Part shown: piece by piece, positions 34,687 through 45,950 of the stretch | How positions within the stretch are numbered: position 1 is the stretch's first letter | How the letters are laid out: every line of letters begins with the position of its first letter | Notes under the pieces: model-generated | What the model was told of the DNA's origin: nothing | Database searches by the model: none | The model's input: the letters and a program-made list of their open reading frames with translations, nothing else | Source of the DNA: Timema cristinae | Taxonomy: Eukaryota > Arthropoda > Insecta > Phasmatodea > Timematidae | NCBI GenBank assembly: GCA_039000515.1 | Contig: JBCFYV010000292.1 | Location: forward strand, 1-64,000 | DNA: 64,000 bases | Direction of reading: 5' to 3' | Made by a program: the position numbers and the translations under genes

Positions 34687-36204
34687 ATGGATAGCTTCTA
34701 TAGCAATTCTTTTATACAAATATTTTATTTGAATTAACAATTTTTGTTATTTAGGCTATATTGCAGAAAATGAGCTTAATTTTCACATTTAATTTTATCA
34801 CAAATTAATTTGAAACGTAAGTTTAAACTGACAATGAATGTCAATCAGTACAAAACAAAATTTTAAGAAAATGACCAAACATTAAAGATTTTTTACATTA
34901 CAATACAGCCATGATTAAACTATTATTTTAATCCCCGCATCTCACTATCTTTAAGGCTATACTCATATGTACTAGACGCTAAACCAGAACCGTTCAGAGA
35001 AAATGAGAAGCCCGGGGTATAAAAAAGTGAGTCTTCTCTTTGTACTGCAGTATTTCAGTTTTAGTACTAAGCTGTTATAGTATATTGATATGTACTCGGT
35101 ACTCATGTTGCTTAATAATTTCTCATGTTTTATGTAACATTGATCAACCCATTAAATGACTGTACTTTATTAAATGCAAACAATTAATCCAATCAAGTTA
35201 ACAAAATTGAATTCCTCTTTGAACCATTGCACTGTTAGTTGTCTGTGCACCGACAGGTAGCACTATGGTGGCGCATTCTACTGTACTGCAACACATTACT
35301 CGAGTAACGAAAATATTAAATTGTATAAAGTTTGCTTTACAGGAATTTCGAATGGAATCCTATCACTTAGAGAATAATTATTGCTTATAACTGTCCACTA
35401 TTTGATGCTAAATTTAAAATAATAATTGTTGGTGGAAATGTGGCCCCCTGGGCAATTGCCCTCTTAACCCCCCACTTCATGCGGCCCTGCGCCAGCGTTT
35501 CAGGGAACAGGGAGGCTGTATTAAGATGAAGTATACCCGCATTTGCGTCCAAAGATAATGGAAAACCATTTAGGTAAAGTACCCACAGTACGCTCGACCA
35601 AATGCGGACAGCCCGGACGAGTGTTATGAACTGGTGATTTAAATAAAATGTATTTATGAAGCTTCATTCTCGGTATTTGCTCTAAATTTAACTGTTTTGT
35701 CTATTTTTATAATATTCCAAACACTTTTTCCTAGAAAACTTCCTTTATTTGAATATAAATCACAAACTTTGTTCATAATCTTTGTTCGCTCTTGTTCGTC
35801 TCACTATCATTTCGTGTTATATATTGAAAATAGTGCGTTTACTCAACTCGACAATGGCTCTAGTTGTTTGAACAAATAAGATTAATATTATGACATCATT
35901 GTTCTCACAGAAACAAACATAAATGATCTGTTGACGCCGCGTCATTAAGAGAAGCAATGGCCGGCCGGCTCTTATAAAAGTTAGCGTAACTCACGTTAAT
36001 TGAAGTGTTTGTACAGTTTAGAGATGAGAAACGAGATGTTTGTTATCTTATCCGAAAACCGATATTATCTGGTTTATATTCATTTCCCGCTCGACCGACA
36101 CTCACTTGTTTAGTTGAGCCCTGCACATTCATAAAACTACTAACTACATAATACTTTCTAATAGCTTCACAAATGTTTCGTTAGCACAATGAATAGCAAA
36201 TATC
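34687..36204. other. AT-rich stretch with a SINE body remnant and a possible hAT-type end
   Basis: 35500-35620 is a worn minus-strand SINE body (cccgcatttgcg, atggaaaaccatttaggt). 35435-35500 (ccccctgggcaattgccctc) resembles C-rich ends of hAT-like repeats. No gene recognised. Confidence 0.4.
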
Positions 36205-36398
36205 ACCCGCCTTGGCGGCCACATGGTCTAACGCGCTACTCTCGTGTTTGTCTAGACTGACGAGGATGGGTAAATTGTTTATCACTCTCCCTCCACGCAA
36301 ATGCGGCTGCACCTACTTTGAATTCAACCTTCCTGATCACTAACATCGTGTAATTAGTTCATAGGTGTTTAGCTCGAACGCGGTGCAAAAGAGAAAAA
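36205..36398 (+). mobile_element. SINE family 1b with internal deletion and 10-bp TSD
   Basis: Head with A box (TGGCGGCCACATGGTC region), but the B-box segment is deleted; the body and a decayed tail (agctcgaacgcggtgc) follow. Flanked by AGCAAATATC at 36195-36204 and 36399-36408, still perfect despite internal decay. Confidence 0.85.
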
Positions 36399-36835
36399 AG
36401 CAAATATCGTAATAAACAAGTATGATGATATCTAACAGTGAATTCTTAATCCAATCAACGGTTTGACAGCTGCTAAGGGTCGTATTTCAGTCTAGTCCCG
36501 GTACACGAATAACAATCAGTTCCGGTTGAATTGAGGGTTGGCTGACATCCGACTGAAACATTGATTCGATAGAATAAACCCACAACTTCTCATGAAAACC
36601 GACGATAAAAACATACAAGTAATTCTGAATTATCAACAAAAACTTTGTGTTTAAATCACTGTCAACATTTATCTTCGAGGTTGAAAAACTGTCCTCTTGT
36701 TTATAAACTCGCGCCTCGGAGCGTAACGCTTAAGGATGTTACATGGGGAGGGCGTTTTATGCGTTTGGAAATCACGCATTTTTGAAGAAGTGGTTTTATA
36801 ATTTTAAATGTGGTTTTCACCAAAATTTAGGCGAA

Positions 36836-36979
36836 AGCTATCAACAGGTTGCCTTTCTTTGTCAAATAAAGTAATATTTTGATAGCTATCAATAGGTTGC
36901 CTTTCTTTGTCAAATAAAGTCATATTTTGATAGCTATCAATAGGTTGCCTTTCTTTGTCAAATAAAGTCATATTTTGAT
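36836..36979. repeat. 48-bp tandem triplicate
   Basis: Three copies of a unit starting gctatcaataggttgccttt and ending catattttgata. The first copy has caacagg and taatatt variants. This is the only larger array here whose unit is a multiple of three, but it is not open in frame. Confidence 0.9.
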
Positions 36980-37410
36980 GGGGTCACAACAGAACGATTT
37001 GAAGCAAATGCGGGATTGTTTTTAAGGTTTTATATAAGTTACCAGATTTTTTTTTAACTTTAAACTCAAAGTATAAACTCCATAACTGGTCAAAACTAAC
37101 GCCTACATTTTGTTGAAAACCATTTTAAGAAATATCAAACCACTTGGTAAATAATGAGGAATTTAGAAACAGCTGCAACGCTTTCAGTGATCCCCGTGTA
37201 ACACCCTTAAGTTATAAGTGTTTAGTAACCTTTAGACTTAGTAATAGGATTGGCTTGAGAAGTTATTTCTCTAGCGGTGACAAAGGTAGTGTACAATATC
37301 ATGGGAAAATGTCTTATGTTACTACTCATGGAGAGCTTAGAGTAACAAACTCTGCTTGTATCCTTGCGTTTAAAGCTACCCTAAGAGAATCATCCCTCTG
37401 CGCTTTGTTT

Positions 37411-37594
37411 TAGAGATTAGGAAAGCTATGTTTATAGGAAGTGTACCAGCATTTGAATGGAGAGAGGGTGGGAACCTTTTGGGAAAAACTGCCTTCAATA
37501 CACCCGACCGCAATTCGAATCTGTTTCTTCGTATCATCAGAAGTTTATTGCGAGAGTGGCGCGTTAGACTGTGCAGCCACCGAGGCGGGTAATC
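37411..37594 (-). mobile_element. SINE family 1b remnant, tail missing
   Basis: Minus-strand body (ggaaagctatgtttatagga, cccgaccgcaattcgaa) and head (gcgcgttagactgtgcagccaccgaggcgggt, in part). The 3' tail is lost. Confidence 0.75.
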
Positions 37595-37623
37595 AGACAA
37601 TCCGTATCGGTGAGCATGCAGAC

Positions 37624-37855
37624 TAAGGCTCGTATGCAAGGACGCTGCTGAGCACAGCCAGAGTACAGGCAGAGTATGAGCCTCGTGCTAGGACGATCTA
37701 TGACGCAATATCTTGAGTCTCGCCAGAGTCTGGTCCCGGGCTTGCTCAGAGGATATTTCCACAACATGGCGCTCGAGACACCTGTTTTCACGACAGGCCT
37801 CATGCTCAGCTTGTACTCTGACCGTGCTCAGCATCGTCCTTGCATACGGGCCTAA
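37624..37855. mobile_element. 226-bp MITE, Harbinger-like, TAA TSD
   Basis: Element 37627-37852 is flanked by TAA on both sides (37624-37626, 37853-37855). Its ends are reverse complements (GGCTCGTATGCAAGGACG versus CGTCCTTGCATACGGGCC), and the arms stay complementary for about 55-60 bp with scattered mismatches. The 3-bp TAA duplication and GG-initial ends fit PIF/Harbinger-type MITEs. No transposase. Confidence 0.65.
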
Positions 37856-39545
37856 GTGTCAGAATTAGTCTGGTTTGCAGGCTGGATGTACTGAAGATGT
37901 TTTCTATTAAATTGTTTATCATACTCCCTTCTTTCCAATGTGGAGGCATTTACTATAAATCTCCACTTTTTTCATCCTATCTCAGTAATTAAAATGTCCA
38001 TATGCCGCACGAATGGCAAAACTCAATAGAGGGGGGGAAAGTCAAAAGTCTTGTGTTCAAGGTCATTTGAAGTTCATAATGTCATTCATTGTGGAATTTC
38101 TCTTTATGTCAACTACACCAGCAGACCAATAAAAATATATTGTCTTATTAAAAATACCCACCAATAACCTTGAAATATCGAAAATATATATGGTCTAAAG
38201 AAGTTTTTCAAATCATAATATTCGTCCCTTCGAAACAAACAATCTCTGTATAAATAGGCCTACATAGATTATATAGGCATATATTTACCTAGGCTTGCAT
38301 ACGTGCATAAAAGTAGACTAACTGTTTTGATCTACTTACCACAAAGTGATACCATAGAAGAAAAGTCAAGGTAAGCTCACCATTCTTCAGGTTAAATGAA
38401 GAGTACATGTTTACCAGACCTAACATTGACAATAATGGCATTCTTGTGGAAATGTGAGTGAATCTTCTTGCTTTTAATTTCCCTCCTTTTGTGAAACAGT
38501 CTGGCTAGCCATGCTTAGTCCATGTATGTAAGGTAAACAATACAAAGAATTGATTGAACTACAGTTACATAGTCAGGAATATTTCTGGTAAATGTTAACA
38601 TAAAACTTGACTTTCTAATCACATATCTTGTTTTGCAAACTTTTTAAATTAAATTTGGTTCATCAAAGCTTAGACTTTTAGTTATTATACTATCCTGATA
38701 AATTGATTTATCACTATTTATAATATGTTGCATCGTATTCATCTTTAAAGAAACACCACAAACAAAAAACTAAGATGTTATGTTTATTAATAGTGGCAAT
38801 AGACTAATATCATTTTATAGTAAAACTAATATATTATATACTATTATAGTGACACAATGATCTGACACTTAAGGTTCCCAGGTACGATTCCCAGCATGGC
38901 CAAAAAAAATGTATCTTTGTTTAAATGTGGTTTTGCCCCTTCACAGTGATGACTTAGCGGCCGGGACTGGATGTTCAGCTCAATTGTAAGACATATGAAG
39001 CTACGACAGGCTGGAAACAGTGACGGATGTTAAAAAGTATCTTTATATATATTTTTAAAACCAACTCTCGAATTACCAATCAAAAGAAAGACAGTTACTT
39101 AAAATGATTCGTTCAAACTGCTTGGTTACTCTCGACTGGATAGTGACTGGACTCATGAGGGTCACAAACCTCTCACTTCGGTTATATCAGCAAGAATGGC
39201 TAGACTCTCGAGGGTTGTGATATGTGGGAGATACTCCAAACACTCAAATGTTCACAGCAACGCAGCGCATATTTCTCAGGTTAAATCTCTATAAGAGCCA
39301 TGGAAATCATTCGTGCGCATGCGCATTAGCCCTTCAACAGTAACAAATATGTCTAGTGCTCACACCGTGCTTACAATACCTTATCTCCCACGTTCGTACA
39401 TGACACAGTTGCCAACATTACACCAGGAAAGCGCTAATCACAATAGAAAAACGGGATTTTTTTAGCGTACTAAATTATTACATATATTTAGATACAATAA
39501 TTAATGATTGAAAACTAAGAGAGTATATAATTGTAATCATAATAT
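37856..39545. other. AT-rich stretch, possible further SINE
   Basis: 38845-38995 has a B-box-like phrase (ggtacgattcccagcatgg) and may be a SINE of the type suggested at 9690. Otherwise nothing recognised. Confidence 0.3.
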
Positions 39546-40108
39546 TGTGTTGTAATGATATCGGTTTGGATCAACCTAAAATATATAAAAAGTCATGGAT
39601 GAAGGTAATTTTTCTTTAAAGTATCGTATGTAGAGTATCCTTTTATGATTCATCCATGAAGAAACACGTGCTTTTCAGAAATAATGGGAAAAGGATTTCA
39701 CCATTAAAATATATTTTTATACCATTTTTCCTGCTAAAGGAACAACTCCGCAGTATTTGGCAAAGACGCCACTTCTCTATACCAATAAGAAGCTAGCCTT
39801 CACAACACCTGTCGCCAGGACTCTTTCTATTAGTTTGTTTCTACACTGTTGATGAGGGGAGAAAGATGCAAGGGGTATGTCATATATAAGCCGTTTGTGC
39901 GTATCACACGTGTGCATTGATATAAAGCATTCAATTGGAGTATGTATGAATAAACAGCCATCAACAGTTCTATTTCTTACATTTTAATAATATACCGATT
40001 TAATTAGTGCTTGACCACGGAGCTATAGACAACCTAAACATCGTCACTGCACTATTATATCTGGGAATTAATCCGAAGTGTTTCAATCGACGCCCAACGT
40101 GGGGCGAT
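39546..40108 (+). repeat. Decayed LTR with adjacent tRNA-Lys-type primer-binding site
   Basis: TATA box catatataag at about 39882, AATAAA at about 39947. Then, just past the expected LTR end, cgacgcccaacgtggggc (about 40090-40107) closely matches the TGGCGCCCAACGTGGGG primer-binding site complementary to the 3' end of insect tRNA-Lys, as used by many gypsy-type elements. No gag or pol follows, so the element is truncated. The left end is placed by similarity with 20312-20690. Confidence 0.6.
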
Positions 40109-40536
40109 AAATCCGTAGTGTTACAATTTGTGTTAACGTGCACTTGTGCTCATATTCACGAGACGGCACTGCTTGGACTCCTTTCGTTTCACACAAAGCA
40201 ACGGTCGATATGTTTGGGACACCCTGTATTTCTTGGCTGTGTTTAGAGATGAAAACTTTCCGGAGGTGGCTTGTGGTGAAGGGGCTAAATTGTAGAGGTG
40301 ACACTTTGAGCCTATTATACTTCAAAATAAGACGAGTGGGCTATAATAAGGGGAGAGAGTTTGGGTGGGGGAGGGGTAGAAAGGAAGTACTTAGTATAGG
40401 TGGGAGGGGGAGGGACAAATGTCTAGCCAACCCTAACATTATTTTGATTAACTTATTGACGACCAAAAATTGAAGAATGATTTATGAACATAACGGGTCT
40501 ATAAAGGCTCACATTCATTTGTTTATTTACAACATG
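40109..40536. other. Sequence after the decayed LTR, G-rich block
   Basis: No recognised coding. 40350-40420 is G-rich with several GGG runs on the plus strand. Small frames on both strands (about 80-110 codons) carry no family motif. Confidence 0.3.
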
Positions 40537-40770
40537 TTTTAGCACCGTTCGGGCTACAAGCTTATGTACTAATTACGTTAATGGTTTAGGGATGAGGGAG
40601 GTTGAATTTAGAGGAATGGCACTAGCATTTGCATAGAGTGAGAGTGGAAAACAATTTAGGAAAATCTGCCTCGGTGCACCCAACCGGGATCTAACTCAGA
40701 TCTCCCTGTCATCGACAATCTAGTCTATTTCTAGAGTAGTGCGTTAGACCGTGTGGCCACCAAAGCAGGT
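40537..40770 (-). mobile_element. SINE family 1b, tail shortened
   Basis: Minus-strand copy. The tail reads gcaccgttcgggc, lacking about 14 bases between two accg/ccg repeats, which points to a slippage deletion. Body and head are present. Confidence 0.8.
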
Positions 40771-41223
40771 ATTTCTCTATTAATACTACTACTATCTCTA
40801 CGACTTATTATTATTAATATTATTGTTATTATAATATCCATTTAATCAATTGAAATTATTTTACAAAAATAATGATTGAAAATGATCTGTTTTGGAAAAT
40901 TTTCCGAGAAAAATATAGGTAATATTTTTGTCTCTCATCTTTAGCTATGTTACATATCTGCTTCATTGGTTAAAGCTGGCTTGTGTTCGTTTACCAGCCG
41001 AGTGAGTGTATTGAAGTTGAACTTGTTCAAGTCAAGTTGTGCTTCAGACACGTGCTCTGTTTACTGCCGGTCTTATCTCGCTTGAGCTACCAATAGATAA
41101 ACACACACGCATATTTTAAGTAATTTATATTAATCTTATCTTTACTATATCAAAGCATTAACGTTTTATATGGTTTCAAAATTAAAAGTATTCATCCTCT
41201 TAATATATTTACCGCCTGCCTTT

Positions 41224-41473
41224 TATTACCGCGTCTTACTACCCGTTCGGGCTATACGCCTATGTTCTAATTAAGGTAGTGGTTGTATGAATTAGGGAAG
41301 TTATATTTATAGGAAACGTACTCGCATTTGCCTGTGCAGGGAGATTGGAAAACCATTTAGAAAAAAACACTCTCAGCACACCCGACCGAGATTCGAACCT
41401 GGATCTTCCAGTCATTCTCAGTCTAGTCTATTGCGAGAGTAGCGTGTTAGACCATGCGGCCATTGAAGCGGGT
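41224..41473 (-). mobile_element. SINE family 1b
   Basis: Full-length minus-strand copy: tail gcgtcttactacccgttcgg, body ggaaaaccatttag, reversed B box gattcgaacctgg, head ending gcggccattgaagcgggt. Confidence 0.88.
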
Positions 41474-41696
41474 TTTTAATAAATGAATTAATTTTTGAAT
41501 GACTTGCATCCTTATTTAAGTGATTAATAATGGTAAAGTGTGTGTTTTATAGATATCTGTTAAGAGTGACTTATTTTTAAGGATAATATTGTCAACTTTG
41601 GCATATTAAGATTAATTTTTTCAATTATGCAATGACGGCATAGAGAATAGTTGAGATCCATAACAGATACAAGAAGAAATAATTAACTTTGTTTTA

Positions 41697-41841
41697 TTAT
41701 TATTATTATTATTAGCACCGCGTCTTACTACCCGTTCGGATTATACGCACTTACGCTAATGTGTAATGGTAGGGTGATTGTGAGATGAAAATGAAGGACC
41801 TACAGTTTAACGTGGAATCCGAACCACGGTGGAGGCCTGGC
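41697..41841 (-). mobile_element. 5'-truncated SINE family 2 with 12-bp TSD
   Basis: Minus-strand tail and half of the family 2 body (ccacggtggaggcctggc), with the tRNA head absent. Flanked by AACTTTGTTTTA at 41685-41696 and 41842-41853. The perfect TSD around a headless copy shows that truncation happened during reverse transcription. Confidence 0.9.
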
Positions 41842-41977
41842 AACTTTGTTTTAATCAAAGTCAAATAAAATACTAGTTGAGGCTAAAGCTGATTATATTA
41901 TACTGTGTATATATTTTATTAATATCATTACAAAATGGTTTAACACATTTTTCTTGAATTGCAGTTTATTTAAATTG

Positions 41978-42300
41978 GCTGCCTCGTGAAGAAAATCGAT
42001 CGTCACCGCCAAATCCCCCGACCCAAGTTTCATTCTATCGGAACTCGTCAGGAGCGATTGTGAAACTCACAACACAACTTTCTAAGAGAGGAAACCAAAA
42101 AAGCACATAATCCTATCTAAACGTCCTATCTATCATATTATACCCATTTCCTTTCTCTCCCTTTTGTGTTTCTTCTTTGTTTCCTCTCTTAGGAAGTTGT
42201 GTTGTGTGTTTCCCACTCCCTCCTGATGAGTTCCGATAGAATGAAACCTAGGTCGGGGGATTGGTCGGCAACGATTGATTTTCTTCACGAGGCAGCCGTT
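41978..42300. mobile_element. Inverted-repeat element (MITE-like), arms about 118 bp
   Basis: The arm starting ggctgcctcgtgaagaaaat (41978) is the reverse complement, at roughly 85-90 percent, of the arm ending at about 42297. The spacer is about 90 bp and T/C-rich. Ends GGCTGCCTCGTGAAG are perfect in both arms. No clear TSD. Confidence 0.7.
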
Positions 42301-42435
42301 TACCTCTTTGTCCAGTGGCAGCAGTGTAAAGTGTGAACTGTGTTCTTCTTTTTATTGTAAAAGCCATATCGTGTTTTTTCCCTTTTGTGTTTCTATCCAC
42401 CTTTCTTGAACCGTCTTCTAAATTTAACAAATACC

Positions 42436-42670
42436 TACCCGCTTCAGTGGCTGAATTGTATAAATCGTCACTATCGTGTTGGGTGGTTAGATTGGGGCTC
42501 GAATCCCAGTCGGGTCTACTGAGGTTGTTTTTTACAATTGTTTTCCCATTTCTTTCCACGTAAATGCTGGTAAATTACCTCTAAGATTCTTACTTCCTCA
42601 TTCCTACCCTATTAGGGTAATTATCATAAATACATCTAGCCTGAGCAGGTAGTAAGGCGCAGTGATATAA
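42436..42670 (+). mobile_element. Diverged SINE, family 1 group
   Basis: Head acccgcttcagtggctgaat, B box GGCTCGAATCCCAG, body (ttttcccatttctttccacg) and tail (gcctgagcaggtagtaaggc). Old copy; TSD not visible. Confidence 0.75.
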
Positions 42671-43462
42671 AAAAGAAAAAGTGAAAAGAGGTTTTACTTA
42701 GAGTAATAATTGATTGAAAATTGATGCATTAATATCGCACAGCCTAGGTCACTAGATACCCAACCTTATGAATACATTAAGGTAATTTAGTCAGATTTTA
42801 GAACTACGGTGCTTTTTTACAGTGTTGCCATGTTTGTTATTTTTGATTATTTGATCAAATCTATCGTTTGGGGATCCCAGATTTTTATCCCTAATTAACT
42901 TTGTTCCAGCCCAAATTGTTCTTGATCTCTGATCAAGCTGATTGCAGTCCGGAGATTGAAGAATAAATATGATATTTGTACAATTGTTCTTATTGTTCGC
43001 AAGTGAGGTAGCACTGAATGTTTATTTTGTGTCTATCTTATTTTAAAAAGGTGTTTACATATTACACTGCTATGGTGTTTGATTAGGTAACTGTTGAAAT
43101 AATCTTTGAACATTTTGAAGTTATTGTTCAAGTGAGCCTCTTATTATATGAAAGAGTTCCCATTAGTGAACAATAATAGATTAGATAGTATTATGTGACA
43201 GATCTAGCCATGACCAAACATGGATATCCCTGCCAATAAATTAACTGTAAAAAACAAATTGTTTAAAAGTTGTATGTGAACCTATTAACTAATAATTATC
43301 TGCTAATGGAACATTACAAACTAAATTACACAAATATATTGTCGTAAGTCTTCACGAGTTGATTAGATAACATAGGGGATTAAAAGCTTATTTTGTGACA
43401 GAAAGGGATCTTATTGGGAGTTTTACTAAGCGATAGATTTAAGATTGTGCATTTCTTTTTAG

Positions 43463-43618
43463 ATTAATTCTGGAGTAGGTCATTTTGTTGTCCATTCGTG
43501 ACGTGTTTAAAGTGGTGAGCAGCGCTGAAGATGAGTAGTACGGGGACTCCAACCCTTACCTCGGGGAACCATGTCGAGCCAAGCGTTGCGCGAGAGATCA
43601 CGAGTAAGGAAGATGAAG
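43463..43618 (+). CDS. Possible 5' coding exon of an unidentified host gene
   Basis: ATG at 43531 has a good context (CTGAAGATGA, A at -3) and an in-frame TGA shortly upstream. It opens 29 codons beginning MSSTGTPTLTSGNHVEPSVA. The reading ends at GATGAAG|GTAGGA, a fair splice donor (43619). A pyrimidine-rich acceptor (tttctttttag|att) lies at 43462, bounding an exon of about 156 bp. The block is GC-richer than its surroundings. I do not recognise the protein and see no matching second exon before the window becomes repetitive. It could also be chance. Confidence 0.35.
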
Positions 43619-44140
43619 GTAGGATCAGCTCTTAGCTTACAACAATACAATACAATACATTATGTTATGTTATATTGTTATTATTGGAGGCGGTTCTTTC
43701 ACTTTGAACTTGCTAATGTTGAAAACACTGTTAGAACTTTCACTTTCTCATATAGATGAAGTTTTGTAATCGTGGACATTTCTAACTTTGAAATTATATT
43801 TTAGAGTTTCATGTTACTTTAATTCAAGACGGTTTGTATGTCTATGTTTGCCTCAGGCTACATCTGTAACAGTTGAATACCAGGGTATTTTCAAACTTGA
43901 TATTTAGATGTCATATGGTCGTTACCTTTGGAAATATATCGAGTCCAACTCTGACTATAAAATTTAGTTTAGTCTAATAATGACTTAATTTTGAAAAAAA
44001 CAACTCAAAGTGGCTTTATAACAATTTGTTAAAATGGGTGTTTCAGAAGTGCTCTCTATAGTAAATGCTTGTTTTTTGGAGATAAAACTCACATAAATCT
44101 AGATTACTAATAACTTATTTTAAAAACTTTACTAAAGCCA

Positions 44141-45695
44141 TAACATGTTCCATGATATAGTATGTACGGTTGTGTCGTAACATGTTCCATGATATAGTAT
44201 GTACGGTTGTGTCGTAACATGTTCCATGATATAGTATGTACGGTTGTGTCGTAACATGTTCCATGATATAGTATGTACGGTTGTGTCGTAACATTCTCCA
44301 TGATATAGTATGTACGGTTGTGTCGTAACATGTTCCATGATATAGTATGCACGGTTGTGTCGTAACATTCTCCATGATATAGTATGTACGGTTGTGTCGT
44401 AACATGTTCCATGATATAGTATGTACGGTTGTGTCGTAACATTCTCCATGATATAGTATGTACGGTTGTGTCGTAACATTCTCCATGATATAGTATGTAC
44501 GGTTGTGTCGTAACATGTTCCATGATATAGTATGCACGGTTGTGTCGTAACATTCTCCATGATATAGTATGTACGGTTGTGTCGTAACATGTTCCATGAT
44601 ATAGTATGTACGGTTGTGTCGTAACATGTTCCATGATATAGTATGCACGGTTGTGTCGTAACATTCTCCATGATATAGTATGTACGGTTGTGTCGTAACA
44701 TGTTCCATGATATAGTATGTACGGTTGTGTCGTAACATTCTCCATGATATAGTAATGTACGGTTGTGTCGTAACATGTTCCATGATATAGTATGCACGGT
44801 TGTGTCGTAACATTCTCCATGATATAGTATGTACGGTTGTGTCGTAACATGTTCCATGATATAGTATGTACGGTTGTGTCGTAACATTCTCCATGATATA
44901 GTATGTACGGTTGTGTCGTAACATGTTCCATGATATAGTATGCACGGTTGTGTCGTAACATTCTCCATGATATAGTATGTACGGTTGTGTCGTAACATTC
45001 TCCATGATATAGTATGTACGGTTGTGTCGTAACATTCTCCATGATATAGTATGTACGGTTGTGTCGTAACATTCTCCATGATATAGTATGTACGGTTGTG
45101 TCGTAACATGTTCCATGATATAGTATGCACGGTTGTGTCGTAACATTCTCCATGATATAGTATGTACGGTTGTGTCGTAACATGTTCCATGATATAGTAT
45201 GTACGGTTGTGTCGTAACATTCTCCATGATATAGTATGTACGGTTGTGTCGTAACATGTTCCATGATATAGTATGCACGGTTGTGTCGTAACATTCTCCA
45301 TGATATAGTATGTACGGTTGTGTCGTAACATGTTCCATGATATAGTATGTACGGTTGTGTCGTAACATTCTCCATGATATAGTATGTACGGTTGTGTCGT
45401 AACATGTTCCATGATATAGTATGTACGGTTGTGTCGTAACATGTTCCATGATATAGTATGTACGGTTGTGTCGTAACATGTTCCATGATATAGTATGTAC
45501 GGTTGTGTCGTAACATTTTCCATGATATAGTATGTACGGTTGTGTCGTAACATGTTCCATGATATAGTATGTACGGTTGTGTCGTAACATGTTCCATGAT
45601 ATAGTATGTACGGTTGTGTCGTAACATGTTCCATGATATAGTATGTACGGTTGTGTCGTAACATGTTCCATGATATAGTATGTACGGTTGTGTCG
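44141..45695. repeat. 37-bp satellite, 42 copies, with higher-order structure
   Basis: Unit taacatgttccatgatatag plus tatgtacggttgtgtcg. There are exactly 42 units plus one extra base in unit 17 (near 44754). Three main monomer types: G-t (atgttcc, tatgTacgg), G-c (atgttcc, tatgCacgg) and C-t (attctcc, tatgTacgg). Units 1-4 and 35-42 are almost all G-t. The centre is built from a G-c, C-t, G-t, C-t tetramer. All three minus frames are open for over 520 codons only because the unit lacks stops. Confidence 0.97.
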
Positions 45696-45762
45696 TAACA
45701 TTTACTGTATTTATCATCTCTTACCACTTGTCCGTCAGGACTTTTATAGTTAAATGGGTTTT

Positions 45763-45950
45763 TAGCGCCGCGACTTACTACCCATTCGGGTTATACACCT
45801 ATGTACTAATTACACTAATAGGCTAGGAACGAGGAAAGTTTAATCATAAGAAGTGTACCCGCATTTGCATGGAGGGAGAATGGAAAACAATTCTCACTTT
45901 GAATACAGCCGACCGAGATTCTAGCCTCGATCTCCCCGTCTTCTCCCGAC
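45763..45950 (-). mobile_element. SINE family 1/1b, head truncated
   Basis: Minus-strand tail (gcgccgcgacttactaccc), body and reversed B-box region (gaccgagattctagcctcg), ending before the A box. Confidence 0.8.

Noticed and set aside
40350..40420. Strong G-quadruplex site
   Set aside because: G runs are uneven and split into two clusters of three, so only a weak candidate.
44107..45727. Minus-strand frames of about 530 codons with HNRTYYIM/E repeats
   Set aside because: Product of the 37-bp satellite in three phases; no start context or unique region.
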